From Trueperella abortisuis (GTDB taxonomy: Bacteria > Actinomycetota > Actinomycetes > Actinomycetales > Actinomycetaceae), in assembly GCF_030811095.1 (NCBI RefSeq), contig NZ_JAUSQL010000001.1, positions 310,001 to 374,000 on the forward strand: 64,000 nucleotides of DNA, read 5' to 3'. Of this stretch, positions 1 through 6,718 are shown piece after piece. Within the stretch, counting starts at the first letter, position 1, and each line of letters opens with the position of its first letter. The position numbers and the translations under genes are program-made. The notes below the pieces were generated by a model. The model did not search any database, was not told where the DNA came from, and saw nothing but the letters and a program-made list of their open reading frames with translations.

Positions 1-2
1 TG

Positions 3-356
3 GCAGGGTACCGTACCGTCCCTATCGCCGCGCGTTACCAGCGCATCATCGCAGAGCATCTTGAGCGCTTTGTGCCACCGGCACCTGCCTCGTTGCTCTG
101 GGCGACGCGCGATGGTGGCCCGGTGCGCTCCCGTGTCCTCCTCACGGCTCTGCATGCGGCCTGTGAGGCTGCTGGCCTACCGAAAGGCCGGTTTCACGAT
201 CTGCGTCACTCTGGGCTTACCTTGTATGGGCAGGCGTGCGCCACACTCGCGGAGTTGATGGCGGCGGCTCGGCATCCGGATGTGGATGCGGCGATGATTT
301 ATCAGCATGCTGGGCAGGCGCGGGCGATCGAATTGGTGGAGCGGATGGGCGGCTAG
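3..356 (+). CDS. Tyrosine recombinase (phage/ICE-type integrase), C-terminal part
   Basis: The reading frame is already open at the left edge, so only the last 117 or so residues are present. The visible part is the catalytic C-terminus of a tyrosine recombinase: an HDLRHSG block (the second conserved Arg with its flanking His), then AARHPDVDAAMIYQHAG, in which the Tyr of IYQHA is the expected nucleophile and the preceding His the partner residue. Such enzymes perform site-specific integration and excision. The gene converges on the HTH gene at 353-568, the stops overlapping by a few bases, an arrangement common where an AlpA/excisionase-like gene neighbours an integrase. Whether the full enzyme is intact cannot be seen. 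Confidence 0.85.
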   Translation, partial: AGYRTVPIAARYQRIIAEHLERFVPPAPASLLWATRDGGPVRSRVLLTALHAACEAAGLPKGRFHDLRHSGLTLYGQACATLAELMAAARHPDVDAAMIYQHAGQARAIELVERMGG

Positions 357-568
357 GGCTGGAGATCGGTTCGGGCGCCACGTCCGGGCCGGTTTACCTG
401 CCAGTTGTCGATGGTTTCCGGTAGCCAACCAAAAGTGCAGCCTTTGCCTTGGCCGAGTTGGGCGTCGGGTTCAGGGAGTCGGCCGTCGGCTTGGTAGGTG
501 CGGATTGTTTGGTAGGAGATACCGATTCGTTCGGCGAAGCCGCGCAAGGTGAGGTAGATGGTGGTCAT
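353..568 (-). CDS. AlpA/MerR-like HTH protein, cassette 1 (excisionase-like)
   Basis: A 71-residue protein starting at ATG 568, behind an AAGGAGG ribosome site about 8 bases away; a longer upstream frame lacks such a site. The N-terminal 40 residues (GFAERIGISYQTIRTYQADG) read as a winged HTH of the AlpA/excisionase type, followed by a GRLPEPDA hinge and a conserved GWLPETIDNW block. It is clearly paralogous to the protein at 2642-2860: both have LPEPDA, GWLPET and a C-terminal RTDL. Its ATG overlaps the stop of the preceding small membrane gene (ATGA), so translation is probably coupled. The family either directs integrase or represses early genes; which applies here is inference. Confidence 0.75.
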   Translation of the reverse strand: MTTIYLTLRGFAERIGISYQTIRTYQADGRLPEPDAQLGQGKGCTFGWLPETIDNWQVNRPGRGARTDLQP

Positions 569-726
569 CGGGTTTTCCTCCTTGTGATGCCGTAGGCGGT
601 GGCGAGGATTGATAGAGCCCATAGGGTGGCGGTGACTAGATTTATTCCTATGGCGTAGGTGCCTATGGTCAGGATTGCCCAGGTGGGGGCGGAGGCGCGG
701 AGCGTTTTACGGGTTTGGTCTTCCAT
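565..726 (-). CDS. Small membrane protein, cassette 1
   Basis: A 53-residue frame from ATG 726 whose TGA overlaps the ATG of the HTH gene at 568. After a short charged N-terminus (MEDQTRKTLR) it has two hydrophobic stretches, about residues 14-32 and 34-47, and ends in a basic tail (TRRKTR), predicting a two-helix inner-membrane protein with the tail in the cytoplasm. A purine-rich CGAGGA lies about 9 bases upstream. I recognise no family. The same position in the second cassette (2857-3030) is filled by another small hydrophobic protein with the same 4-base overlap, the main reason to treat this one as real. Confidence 0.6.
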   Translation of the reverse strand: MEDQTRKTLRASAPTWAILTIGTYAIGINLVTATLWALSILATAYGITRRKTR

Positions 727-762
727 GGAGGTGTTCCTCGTGGTAGTTTGAAGGGGAGACGA

Positions 763-793
763 GGGCTGAGAGCCTCGTGGTGGCTCCCAGCCC
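763..793 (-). promoter_or_regulatory. Hairpin between peptide and membrane genes, cassette 1
   Basis: Twelve-base arms (763-774 and 782-793, one mismatch) around a 7-base loop form a stem between the stop of the tiny peptide gene and the start of the small membrane gene. There is no clear U tract, so it could be an attenuator, a processing site or a weak terminator. A shorter stem occupies the same place in cassette 2 (3060-3089). Confidence 0.4.
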
Positions 794-806
794 CTCCCTC
801 ACCGCA

Positions 807-887
807 CTAGTCGCGGGTGATCGTTACGATCTGCAGGCAGATCGAGATGATCATGAGGGAGATCATAATGCTGTCTGCCAGCGTCAT
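807..887 (-). CDS. Tiny hydrophobic peptide, holin-like-toxin style, cassette 1
   Basis: A 26-residue frame beginning at ATG 887 behind a strong ribosome site (GGAAGGAG, 6-base spacing) and ending at TAG 807. The product is almost entirely one hydrophobic helix (SIMISLMIISICLQIVTI) with a short charged end (TRD). In size, single helix and spacing it resembles the small membrane peptides annotated as holin-like or type I toxins, but I see no sequence match strong enough to name a family. It is the first gene of cassette 1, downstream of a promoter bracketed by inverted repeats. Function is unknown; a membrane-acting toxin or a regulatory leader peptide are both possible. Confidence 0.5.
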   Translation of the reverse strand: MTLADSIMISLMIISICLQIVTITRD

Positions 888-927
888 GATTGTCTCCTTC
901 CTGTTGGGGGTATTTCCTCCAACAACA

Positions 928-1230
928 CTAACTATACCCGCACCCCACACCAATATCATGGGTTGCGGGTATAGTTGTCTGTGTGTCACACCTCAAGCCC
1001 TCCCGATAAGCCACCACCCACACCGGCACACCAAGCTCCTCAGCGATCGCCGCAACATCACACCCATAGAGGTGCTCAGCGAGGATGTACTCGGCGGGTG
1101 AGACTAGTAGACGGGCGGCCCGCCGATCCACGCGGGCCTCTATGTGCGCCTCCTGCGGCCCATCATGACCCAGGGTGGCATGAACATACTCATGAGCCAC
1201 CTCCACCGGCTGGCGGTCCACCGCCCTCGA
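928..1230 (-). pseudogene. ImmA/IrrE-type metallopeptidase, 5' end lost
   Basis: The minus-strand frame encodes the heart of an ImmA/IrrE zinc peptidase: VAHEYVHATLGHDG (HExxH motif, first His codon 1192-1194), then EARVDRRAARLLVSPAEYI, and a C-terminal HTH-like ELGVPVWVVAYREGL. In the family such proteins cleave a partner XRE repressor to induce a mobile element. The helix before HEYVH (VDRQPVEV) fits, but further upstream the frame stops resembling the family and overlaps an unrelated plus-strand gene, so roughly the first 30-50 residues are missing. The stop lies inside the operator of the neighbouring peptide gene. A rescue start at one of the GTG codons near 1205-1226 cannot be excluded, but no partner repressor is visible. 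Confidence 0.6.
930..976 (-). promoter_or_regulatory. Promoter bracketed by a 13-bp inverted repeat, cassette 1
   Basis: AACTATACCCGCA (930-942) and its exact reverse complement (964-976) flank 21 bases. Read on the minus strand, the gene-proximal arm contains TATAGT (931-936), a good -10, with ATGATA (954-959) exactly 17 bases upstream as a weak -35. The arms therefore cover the -10 and the zone just upstream of the -35, as expected for a repressor operator. The start codon of the 26-residue peptide lies 43 bases downstream. Confidence 0.6.
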
Positions 1231-1654
1231 CGGGCCGCCCCTGCGGTGGCTCACCGTACGCGCCGACTGGGGGTCAAGAAACGGCCCCGAATGGTCCGAA
1301 CACGTCGAACGGCTCGAGACCATACACCGCCGCTGGCAGACCGCCTGCGAACCACCCAGCGAGATATCGGGGCACTTGTGTCCGGCTTGCGGCAGGGCGA
1401 ACCTGAACTGGGCGCACAAGAACCAGCTCTACCGCTGCCCCGCCTGCGACTACGCCGGCACTCTCGAGCACGTAGCTAATCTACGCGCCTACGTCATCGC
1501 TCATGGTGACGTGTGGGTCAGTCGTGACATGGCTTGCGCCCTGTTTGGGCTGACTCGGGAAGGGCTGAAGAAGCATATTCAGCGTGGAAATCTTCACCCG
1601 CGTGAGGGGTTGTTTTCGACTGTGGCGTTGCGTGGCTTGCCAAGGCGCACCTAG
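1196..1654 (+). pseudogene. Zinc-ribbon/HTH phage-type protein, 5' end lost
   Basis: The frame is open from just after a TGA at 1193-1195 to the TAG at 1652 and reads as convincing protein throughout. An N-terminal segment (WLTVRADWGSRNGPEWSEHV) leads into a zinc ribbon with two CxxC knuckles (HLCPACGRANL and YRCPACDYAG) and then a MerR-like HTH (VWVSRDMACALFGLTREGLK). No ATG precedes the conserved segment; the only ATG-type starts would remove most of it. I infer that the 5' part was lost when this gene was joined head to head to the ImmA remnant near 1196-1235. A TTG at 1376 could express the ribbon and HTH alone. I know of no characterised homologue. Confidence 0.5.
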
Positions 1655-1700
1655 GCGCCACATTTTGCGAGGGAGGCCACAAGCAACTGGCAAAATCAGA

Positions 1701-1729
1701 TTGAGAAAGTCTTGTCTATCTACTATTCT
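1701..1729 (+). promoter_or_regulatory. Promoter of the NYN gene
   Basis: TTGAGA (1701-1706), a 17-base spacer and TATTCT (1724-1729) form a reasonable sigma70-type promoter about 80 bases upstream of the ATG at 1810. Prediction from sequence only. Confidence 0.4.
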
Positions 1730-1809
1730 TTTTGAAAGATGCTCTGGCCGTTGACGCTCCACTTATAGGGATGCCGCCGATGACCAGAGCCTTTTCACTA
1801 GGAGAAGCA

Positions 1810-2604
1810 ATGAAACCTACCTCGTCGAAACGCACATCTTCATCGAGTCCAGAAATCTCACGCCGCCCGATCGTAACCGCCATCCTCGTCGATGGAGGCT
1901 TTTACAGAAAACGTGCGTACTCCCTGTTTGGTGACAAAAGTCCTGAAGAACGTGCCGAAGAGCTCCTAGAGTACTGCCGTAGACACATCCGGAAATCTCG
2001 TTCTAGTCTATACCGGATCTATTACTACGACTGCCCGCCATCAGAAAAAGTTCTCTATCACCCTTTGTTGAAAGAGCAGATAAATCTGGCAAAAAGCGAT
2101 CAATACCGCTGGACCCAGCAATTTTTCAGGGAGCTCTTGAAAAAGAGAAAGGTCGCGCTCCGCCGCGGCGAGGAGCTCGAAACGCAGCGCGGATACAGCC
2201 TCAAACCAGAACCCATGAAGAAGCTCCTGGCCAAAAAGATTACGATCGACGACCTCACTGAAAAGGACTTCAGCCTAGACATCAAGCAAAAGGGTGTCGA
2301 TATGCGTCTCGGGCTCGACATTTCCACGCTCGCAGAGCGCAGTCTCGTTAATCAGATTGTGATGATTGCCGGGGACTCGGACTTCGTCCCGGCCGCGAAA
2401 CATGCAAGGCGATCGGGGATAGATTTCATTCTCGACCCAATGTGGTCGCCAATTACAGATTCCTTGAGTGAGCATATTGACGGCATTCGAGAATGCGTGA
2501 CTGCCCCGCCTGACAATATGAATGATCCAATGCACATCACCAATATGAACCAATCGTCCAACTATCGCTCTGTGCAGGCAGATACCGACGACGAAGAGCT
2601 TTAA
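1810..2604 (+). CDS. NYN-domain (LabA/DUF88-like) putative nuclease
   Basis: A 264-residue soluble protein. I choose ATG 1810 because AGGAG lies 6 bases ahead of it; 26 extra codons upstream have no ribosome site. After a Ser/Arg-rich start the NYN (PIN-like) fold begins with ILVDGGFYRKRA, the first conserved Asp. It continues to VDMRLGLDISTLAERSLVNQ and VMIAGDSDFVPAAKHARRSG, which supply the other acidic residues; the lysine-rich middle (about 90-150) could contact nucleic acid. NYN proteins are RNases or nucleic-acid-associated nucleases, some of them defence components. The gene stands alone between the two micro-cassettes and is AT-richer than the flanking core genes, so it is probably element cargo. 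The substrate is unknown. Confidence 0.8.
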   Translation: MKPTSSKRTSSSSPEISRRPIVTAILVDGGFYRKRAYSLFGDKSPEERAEELLEYCRRHIRKSRSSLYRIYYYDCPPSEKVLYHPLLKEQINLAKSDQYRWTQQFFRELLKKRKVALRRGEELETQRGYSLKPEPMKKLLAKKITIDDLTEKDFSLDIKQKGVDMRLGLDISTLAERSLVNQIVMIAGDSDFVPAAKHARRSGIDFILDPMWSPITDSLSEHIDGIRECVTAPPDNMNDPMHITNMNQSSNYRSVQADTDDEEL

Positions 2605-2641
2605 TTCGCCAATGCCTGCCATGTGCAACAATCGGCTAGCC

Positions 2642-2860
2642 TTAGCGTTCGAGGTCGGTTCTGTGGCCTTGGCCTACCCGGTTGGCCATCCAGTAGTCCA
2701 CTGTCTCGGGCAGCCATCCGTGCGTGCCGCCGCGCCCTGGCCCGCCGATGATCGCGTCCGGTTCTGGCAGGCGGCCTTGATGGCGATAGGACACAAGGGT
2801 AGAGCGGCTCAAACCGGCGCGTTTCGCGAAACCGTTGAGCGATAAGTAATGGGCGGTCAT
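2642..2860 (-). CDS. AlpA/MerR-like HTH protein, cassette 2
   Basis: A 72-residue paralogue of the protein at 353-568, starting at ATG 2860 with GGAAG a few bases upstream and with its start overlapping the stop of the membrane gene (ATGA). HTH segment GFAKRAGLSRSTLVSYRHQG, then GRLPEPDA and a GTHGWLPETVDYW block; the two proteins share roughly half their residues. Being last in an operon with two hydrophobic small proteins repeats the layout of cassette 1, although no integrase follows here. It may act as a repressor of the cassette or as an excisionase; nothing in the sequence decides. Confidence 0.75.
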   Translation of the reverse strand: MTAHYLSLNGFAKRAGLSRSTLVSYRHQGRLPEPDAIIGGPGRGGTHGWLPETVDYWMANRVGQGHRTDLER

Positions 2861-3030
2861 TGATCTTCCTTTCCGCGATGGCGCACAATGTTGATGCTGA
2901 ATGCGATTGCGCAGATGAGTGCCGCAAGGCCGGTGAGGAATACCCCGATCTGTGCGAGCACCCCGTTGGCATGAAAGATTCTGGGGATGAGGAGGATTGC
3001 GATGAGTGCGATCCATAGGGTTCGTTCCAT
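2857..3030 (-). CDS. Small membrane protein, cassette 2
   Basis: A 57-residue frame from ATG 3030 to a TGA that overlaps the ATG of the HTH gene. Two hydrophobic stretches (about 5-16 and 25-49) flank a short polar turn (PRIFHANG), and the C-terminus is charged (RHRGKEDQ). Little ribosome-site signal precedes the ATG. Sequence similarity to the cassette 1 membrane protein is weak; the evidence that both are genes is identical position, size, topology and 4-base overlap. No family recognised. Confidence 0.55.
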   Translation of the reverse strand: MERTLWIALIAILLIPRIFHANGVLAQIGVFLTGLAALICAIAFSINIVRHRGKEDQ

Positions 3031-3059
3031 GGTGGGCGTGCTAGATGGTAGTATGTAGG

Positions 3060-3089
3060 GGAAGCAACCCTACGGTGTGGGGCGCTTCC
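3060..3089 (-). promoter_or_regulatory. Hairpin between peptide and membrane genes, cassette 2
   Basis: Six-base arms GGAAGC (3060-3065) and GCTTCC (3084-3089) lie between the peptide stop and the membrane-gene start. A competing GTAGGG/CCCTAC stem (3055-3060 with 3068-3073) overlaps the left arm. The two mutually exclusive stems would suit attenuation, but this is speculative. Confidence 0.3.
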
Positions 3090-3097
3090 TAGAAGAA

Positions 3098-3208
3098 CTA
3101 GCGTTTATTCTTCTTCCTCTTGGTGGGCTTGAGCACTTCGACCAGTTTGGCGATTGATCCGATGAGTGCGGCAAGCCCGCCGAGGAAGATTCCTACATCT
3201 TCTAGCAT
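3098..3208 (-). CDS. Tiny membrane peptide with basic tail, cassette 2
   Basis: A 36-residue frame from ATG 3208, behind an excellent ribosome site (AAAGGAGG, about 6 bases away), to TAG 3098. One hydrophobic helix (VGIFLGGLAALIGSIAKLVE, residues 5-24) is followed by a strongly basic tail (KPTKRKKNKR). A single helix with a polybasic end is typical of small membrane-damaging toxins and of some phage peptides. It is the first gene of cassette 2, 26 bases downstream of a near-consensus promoter flanked by inverted repeats. Not similar in sequence to the 26-residue peptide of cassette 1, only in position and kind. Confidence 0.55.
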   Translation of the reverse strand: MLEDVGIFLGGLAALIGSIAKLVEVLKPTKRKKNKR

Positions 3209-3233
3209 GTTCACCTCCTTTCTTCATGTCTAT

Positions 3234-3279
3234 AACTTTACCAACACACCCGCCAAATGTCAATTAATTTGGTAAAGTT
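3234..3279 (-). promoter_or_regulatory. Promoter bracketed by an 11-bp inverted repeat, cassette 2
   Basis: AACTTTACCAA (3234-3244) and its exact reverse complement (3269-3279) flank 24 bases. On the minus strand TTGACA (3258-3263) sits between the arms and TAAAGT (3235-3240) lies in the gene-proximal arm, with a spacer of exactly 17 bases. The geometry matches the cassette 1 promoter almost base for base (arm starts 35 and 34 bases apart) although the arm sequences differ. Confidence 0.7.
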
Positions 3280-3357
3280 GTGCGAGGGGATCGCATCGAC
3301 CCACGCATGAGCCCCTTCGGAATACCCCCCAGCAAGACCCTCACCAACCCCGCTCGT

Positions 3358-3408
3358 GTGGTATAGTCCTCCTTGTAGGGCGTCCAGTGCGCCCATTTTC
3401 CATACCAC
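3358..3408. other. Nested inverted repeats in the stretch before dnaX
   Basis: GTGGTAT (3358-3364) pairs with ATACCAC (3402-3408) and encloses GGGCG (3378-3382) pairing with CGCCC (3390-3394). It could be a folded RNA, a terminator or an element end. It lies in the roughly 350-base gene-free stretch 3280-3628, whose only other recognisable content is the transposase remnant at 3467-3585. Confidence 0.3.
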
Positions 3409-3466
3409 GACACCCGACCACGGTGGTGAAGCAATGGCTTGGACAACCTCAACCCGCAACAAGCGA

Positions 3467-3585
3467 GGGTTAATAGACAAAATATGTGTCTTATCCGGGC
3501 GTGTCGTTACGGGTGGATCCGGCCTTCTTGGATGTTGAGGCCGTCTTTCCAGCCAAGGGGCCGGCCAGGTTTTCCACGGTGGTCG
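3467..3585 (-). mobile_element. Solo end of an IS1249-like (IS256-family) element
   Basis: From 3467 the sequence repeats the left end of the element at 33697-35033: GGGTTAATAGACAAAA, then the run to the stop codon (TTATCCGGGCGTGTCGTTA). Behind it, on the minus strand, 3507-3585 encodes the last 20 or so residues of the transposase (GWKDGLNIQEGRIHP), aligning with WDDGLTIHQGWAGH of the other copy. The rest of the element is absent. It ends a few bases before the longest possible dnaX frame, so it may affect dnaX transcription. Confidence 0.65.
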
Positions 3586-3628
3586 CATGGGGAAAGATTT
3601 GTCGGAGGGTATGCGTAGACTAGGGAAC

Positions 3629-6600
3629 GTGAGTATAGCCCTGTATCGCCGCTACCGGCCCGAGTCTTTTCAAGAAGTGATCGGCCAAGATCACGTCACC
3701 CGGCCCCTGATGGCCGCTCTTGAGGCGGGCCGGACAACGCATGCCTATCTGTTCTCCGGGCCGCGCGGCTGCGGGAAGACGACGTCGGCACGCATCCTCG
3801 CCCGCTGCCTCAACTGCGTGGAATACCCCACCGCCAAGCCGTGTGGAAAGTGTGATTCGTGTAAGGAACTGGCGAGAGACGGGTCGGGCTCGCTCGACGT
3901 CGTGGAGCTGGACGCGGCGTCGCATGGCGGCGTGGATGACGCGCGGGAGCTCCGCGAACAGGCCGGGTTCGCGCCGGTGCGGGATCGCTTTAAGATTTTC
4001 ATTATCGATGAGGCCCACATGGTCACCAACCAGGGTTTCAACGCGTTGCTGAAGCTGGTGGAGGAGCCGCCCCCGCACGTGAAGTTCATCTTTGCCACCA
4101 CGGAGCCGGAGAAGGTGATCGGTACGATCCGTTCGCGTACGCATCACTATCCCTTCCGCCTGGTCCCGCCGTTGGAACTCGAGAAGTATCTGGCGCTGGT
4201 GTGCGCGCGCGAGGGGGTGAGTGCGGGCAAGGATCTGCTGTCGCTGGTCGTGCGTGCGGGCACGGGTTCGGTTCGCGACACGCTCTCGGTGCTGGACCAA
4301 ATCATCGGCGGTTCTGAGGGCACACGCCTTGACTACGACCGCGCGGTCGCACTGCTCGGCTACACGTCGGCGGCGCTACTCGACGACGCCGTGGACGCCA
4401 TCTCTGCGCGGGATGGTGCGGCGCTATTCGGGGTTGTGGACAAGGTGGTCAAGTCTGGCCACGACCCGCGCCGCTTCGTCGAGGATATGCTCCAGCGATT
4501 GCGAGATCTGGTGATTATTGCGCTCGCTGGTGATGAGGCGAAGGACGTGTTTGTCTCGGTGCCGGAGGATCTGTATGCGCGGATGGTGGAGCAGGCCGCG
4601 GCGCTCGGGGCGGAGCGGGCTTCGCAGTGCGCGGATCTGACGAACGCCGCGCTGAGCGAGATGGCGGGCGCCACCGCGCCGCGCCTCCAGTTGGAGTTGC
4701 TGTGTGCCCGGCTGGTGATCGCCCGGGTGGGCACGCCAGCGCAGGTTGCCGACTCGGGGCCCGAGGCGCCGAGCCCCGAGGTGGCCAGCACTCTAGCGCA
4801 GTTCCGGACGACGCCGTCGGCGGCGCAGCACGCGGGCCAGCAAGTCCGTTCACAAGTTCCACAGCAGGCTGGGCGGCAGGAACAGGTCGGCCGTGATGCC
4901 GGGCAGCGGGCAGACCGGGAAGCCGGGCAGCCGCAGGCCGGAAACACAGAGCCGGGCGGGCAGGCGCCGGGGGCTCAGTGCCTGCAGGGTTCGGCCGTGC
5001 AGGGTTCGGCCCCGCAGGGCATGTCAGGGTCGGTTGAGCAGCAGCGTCGTCTGGATCAGATGGATCCGCGACGCCGGCCGATGCCCGCGATGCCGAACAT
5101 CGGACAGGATGACGGCCCGCGCGCCCAGCCCGCGGCTGGCGCGCAGCAGACGGCGCAGCAGACGCACGCCGAGCCGCCGGCAGTGCAAGATCGAACGCAA
5201 CAGACGCCGCGGCGCTCTCCCTACCATGCGGCAGACCAGCGCGCCTCCCAACAGCCGCACGGTGAGATGCGGGGGCAACGGCCAGCCGCGCACGATCACA
5301 AGCAGCCGGCCCCGGAACAGGAAGCCCAGGCTCAGTCGGCGGCGTCCGTGGGGCAGGTAGGCGGCGACCCGCTTACACAAATCGTTGCTCAATGGCCCGC
5401 GATCGTGGCCGACCAGAGCTTGTCCCGCATTGCGAACGCACAGTTGAGCGCCGCGAGCGGCCCGGTCAGGGTCGAAGGCGGGGTGCTCTACGTGGGCTTT
5501 GAACAGCCCGGCGTGGCGGCCGCGTTCATGGCGCGGGGCGCTCGTGATCTCGAGCGCATACTGGCGAAAATGCTCGGACTCACGCTCCGGGTCGAAGGAA
5601 GGGTCGGAGGTGAGCCGCCCGCCCCAAAAGCTGACGCCGCGCAGGCCGCGGCACCCCACCCGCAGGCCGCAGTCCCCGCACAGGCTGCGCAGGCACGGAA
5701 AATAGACGGCACGGCACCGACGGGGCAACCCGCCGAAGAATTCGAACCAACTCAACGGGCTCGCATCGCCCCCGTACCAGCCGGCACGGAGCCAGCCCAG
5801 CCTGAGGGAGATCCGATCCCGGCAGCCTCGGCGGAATCTGCGAAGCCCGCATCGGCACCGCCGGTGAATCCAGCCCCGGCGGAATCTCCCAAGCCCGCCC
5901 CTGCACTGCCGGTGGATCCAGTTCCGGCCGCCGGCGCTACACCGGCCAACGGTCAAGCTTCGCCCGCTAATCCAGCGTCGCCCGCTAATCCGGCACCGGC
6001 GAACGCTCCGGCTTCGGCCGGCGGCTCCGAATGGGCTGAGGAGCCGCCGATAGACGACGAACCGTACCTTGACGAACCTGATCCGGCCCACGACCCGAGC
6101 TTCTCCGCCGAACCTCCCCTACCGCCTGAGGCACCGCACGGCTCCGCCCTCATGAACGGCTCCGCCCACATGCGCGGGGCCAACCCGCTGGGCGTCAACG
6201 GCGTCGACGAGGGATCCGATCAGCGTTCCGCCAGCGACATCCTCGGCTCAGCGGCTGAGAGCTTCCCGATGCCGCCCCCGGCCGAACTGCCCGAGGCGCT
6301 TGTCTCCACCGCCGGCGCGGACACATCCGAGCACGATCCGGCAGGCGGTTTTGCGCAGTTCCCCGTCCCTCCCGTGGAAGACCCCTATACCCACACCACC
6401 CTGGGCACGTGGGCGCAGCCGTCCTCGTTCCTGCGAACTCCGGACGGCCCCGACCCGGACGACGACGACCTACCCGACGTCCCCGACGCCGAGCACACCG
6501 ACCGGGTCCGCTTCCCCGGCCTCGCCCACGCCTTTGCCGGCGCCCGCAACCTTGCCGAAACCGACCAGCCTGCCCCTGAAGACGACACCGAGGGAGACCC

Positions 6601-6718
6601 CGACTGGGACGGCGCCTCGGCCGACGACCCGGACATCTCACAGTCAACCATGGTGGGTCTGCAGGTCCTCATCGAGCGCTTCGACGCTAAAGTGATCGAG
6701 GAACGTGAGGAGGAGTAA
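3629..6718 (+). CDS. dnaX: DNA polymerase III subunit gamma/tau
   Basis: The clamp-loader ATPase subunit. The chosen GTG 3629 starts exactly at the conserved [16 protein letters not shown] codons at 3611 and 3587 add 6 or 14 unconserved residues. Counting from it, Walker A GPRGCGKT is at 44-51, the zinc-binding cysteines at 60, 63, 72, 75 and 78, Walker B IIDEAH near 125-130, followed by the AAA+ lid and domain III to about residue 380. A tau-like segment near 600-690 carries [17 protein letters not shown]. The remaining several hundred residues are Ala/Pro/Gln-rich low-complexity linker and an acidic tail, so at about 1030 residues the protein is unusually long. The stop overlaps the recR ATG. 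The frame is intact. Confidence 0.95.
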   Translation: MSIALYRRYRPESFQEVIGQDHVTRPLMAALEAGRTTHAYLFSGPRGCGKTTSARILARCLNCVEYPTAKPCGKCDSCKELARDGSGSLDVVELDAASHGGVDDARELREQAGFAPVRDRFKIFIIDEAHMVTNQGFNALLKLVEEPPPHVKFIFATTEPEKVIGTIRSRTHHYPFRLVPPLELEKYLALVCAREGVSAGKDLLSLVVRAGTGSVRDTLSVLDQIIGGSEGTRLDYDRAVALLGYTSAALLDDAVDAISARDGAALFGVVDKVVKSGHDPRRFVEDMLQRLRDLVIIALAGDEAKDVFVSVPEDLYARMVEQAAALGAERASQCADLTNAALSEMAGATAPRLQLELLCARLVIARVGTPAQVADSGPEAPSPEVASTLAQFRTTPSAAQHAGQQVRSQVPQQAGRQEQVGRDAGQRADREAGQPQAGNTEPGGQAPGAQCLQGSAVQGSAPQGMSGSVEQQRRLDQMDPRRRPMPAMPNIGQDDGPRAQPAAGAQQTAQQTHAEPPAVQDRTQQTPRRSPYHAADQRASQQPHGEMRGQRPAAHDHKQPAPEQEAQAQSAASVGQVGGDPLTQIVAQWPAIVADQSLSRIANAQLSAASGPVRVEGGVLYVGFEQPGVAAAFMARGARDLERILAKMLGLTLRVEGRVGGEPPAPKADAAQAAAPHPQAAVPAQAAQARKIDGTAPTGQPAEEFEPTQRARIAPVPAGTEPAQPEGDPIPAASAESAKPASAPPVNPAPAESPKPAPALPVDPVPAAGATPANGQASPANPASPANPAPANAPASAGGSEWAEEPPIDDEPYLDEPDPAHDPSFSAEPPLPPEAPHGSALMNGSAHMRGANPLGVNGVDEGSDQRSASDILGSAAESFPMPPPAELPEALVSTAGADTSEHDPAGGFAQFPVPPVEDPYTHTTLGTWAQPSSFLRTPDGPDPDDDDLPDVPDAEHTDRVRFPGLAHAFAGARNLAETDQPAPEDDTEGDPDWDGASADDPDISQSTMVGLQVLIERFDAKVIEEREEE

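Noticed and set aside
3211..3628. SRP (4.5S) RNA gene expected upstream of dnaX
   Set aside because: The conserved GGAAG...GCAGC core of the SRP Alu/S-domain loop is not present on either strand here.
5024..6091. 355-codon minus-strand frame inside dnaX
   Set aside because: It arises from the repetitive GC-rich linker of dnaX, has no ribosome site and no domain features.
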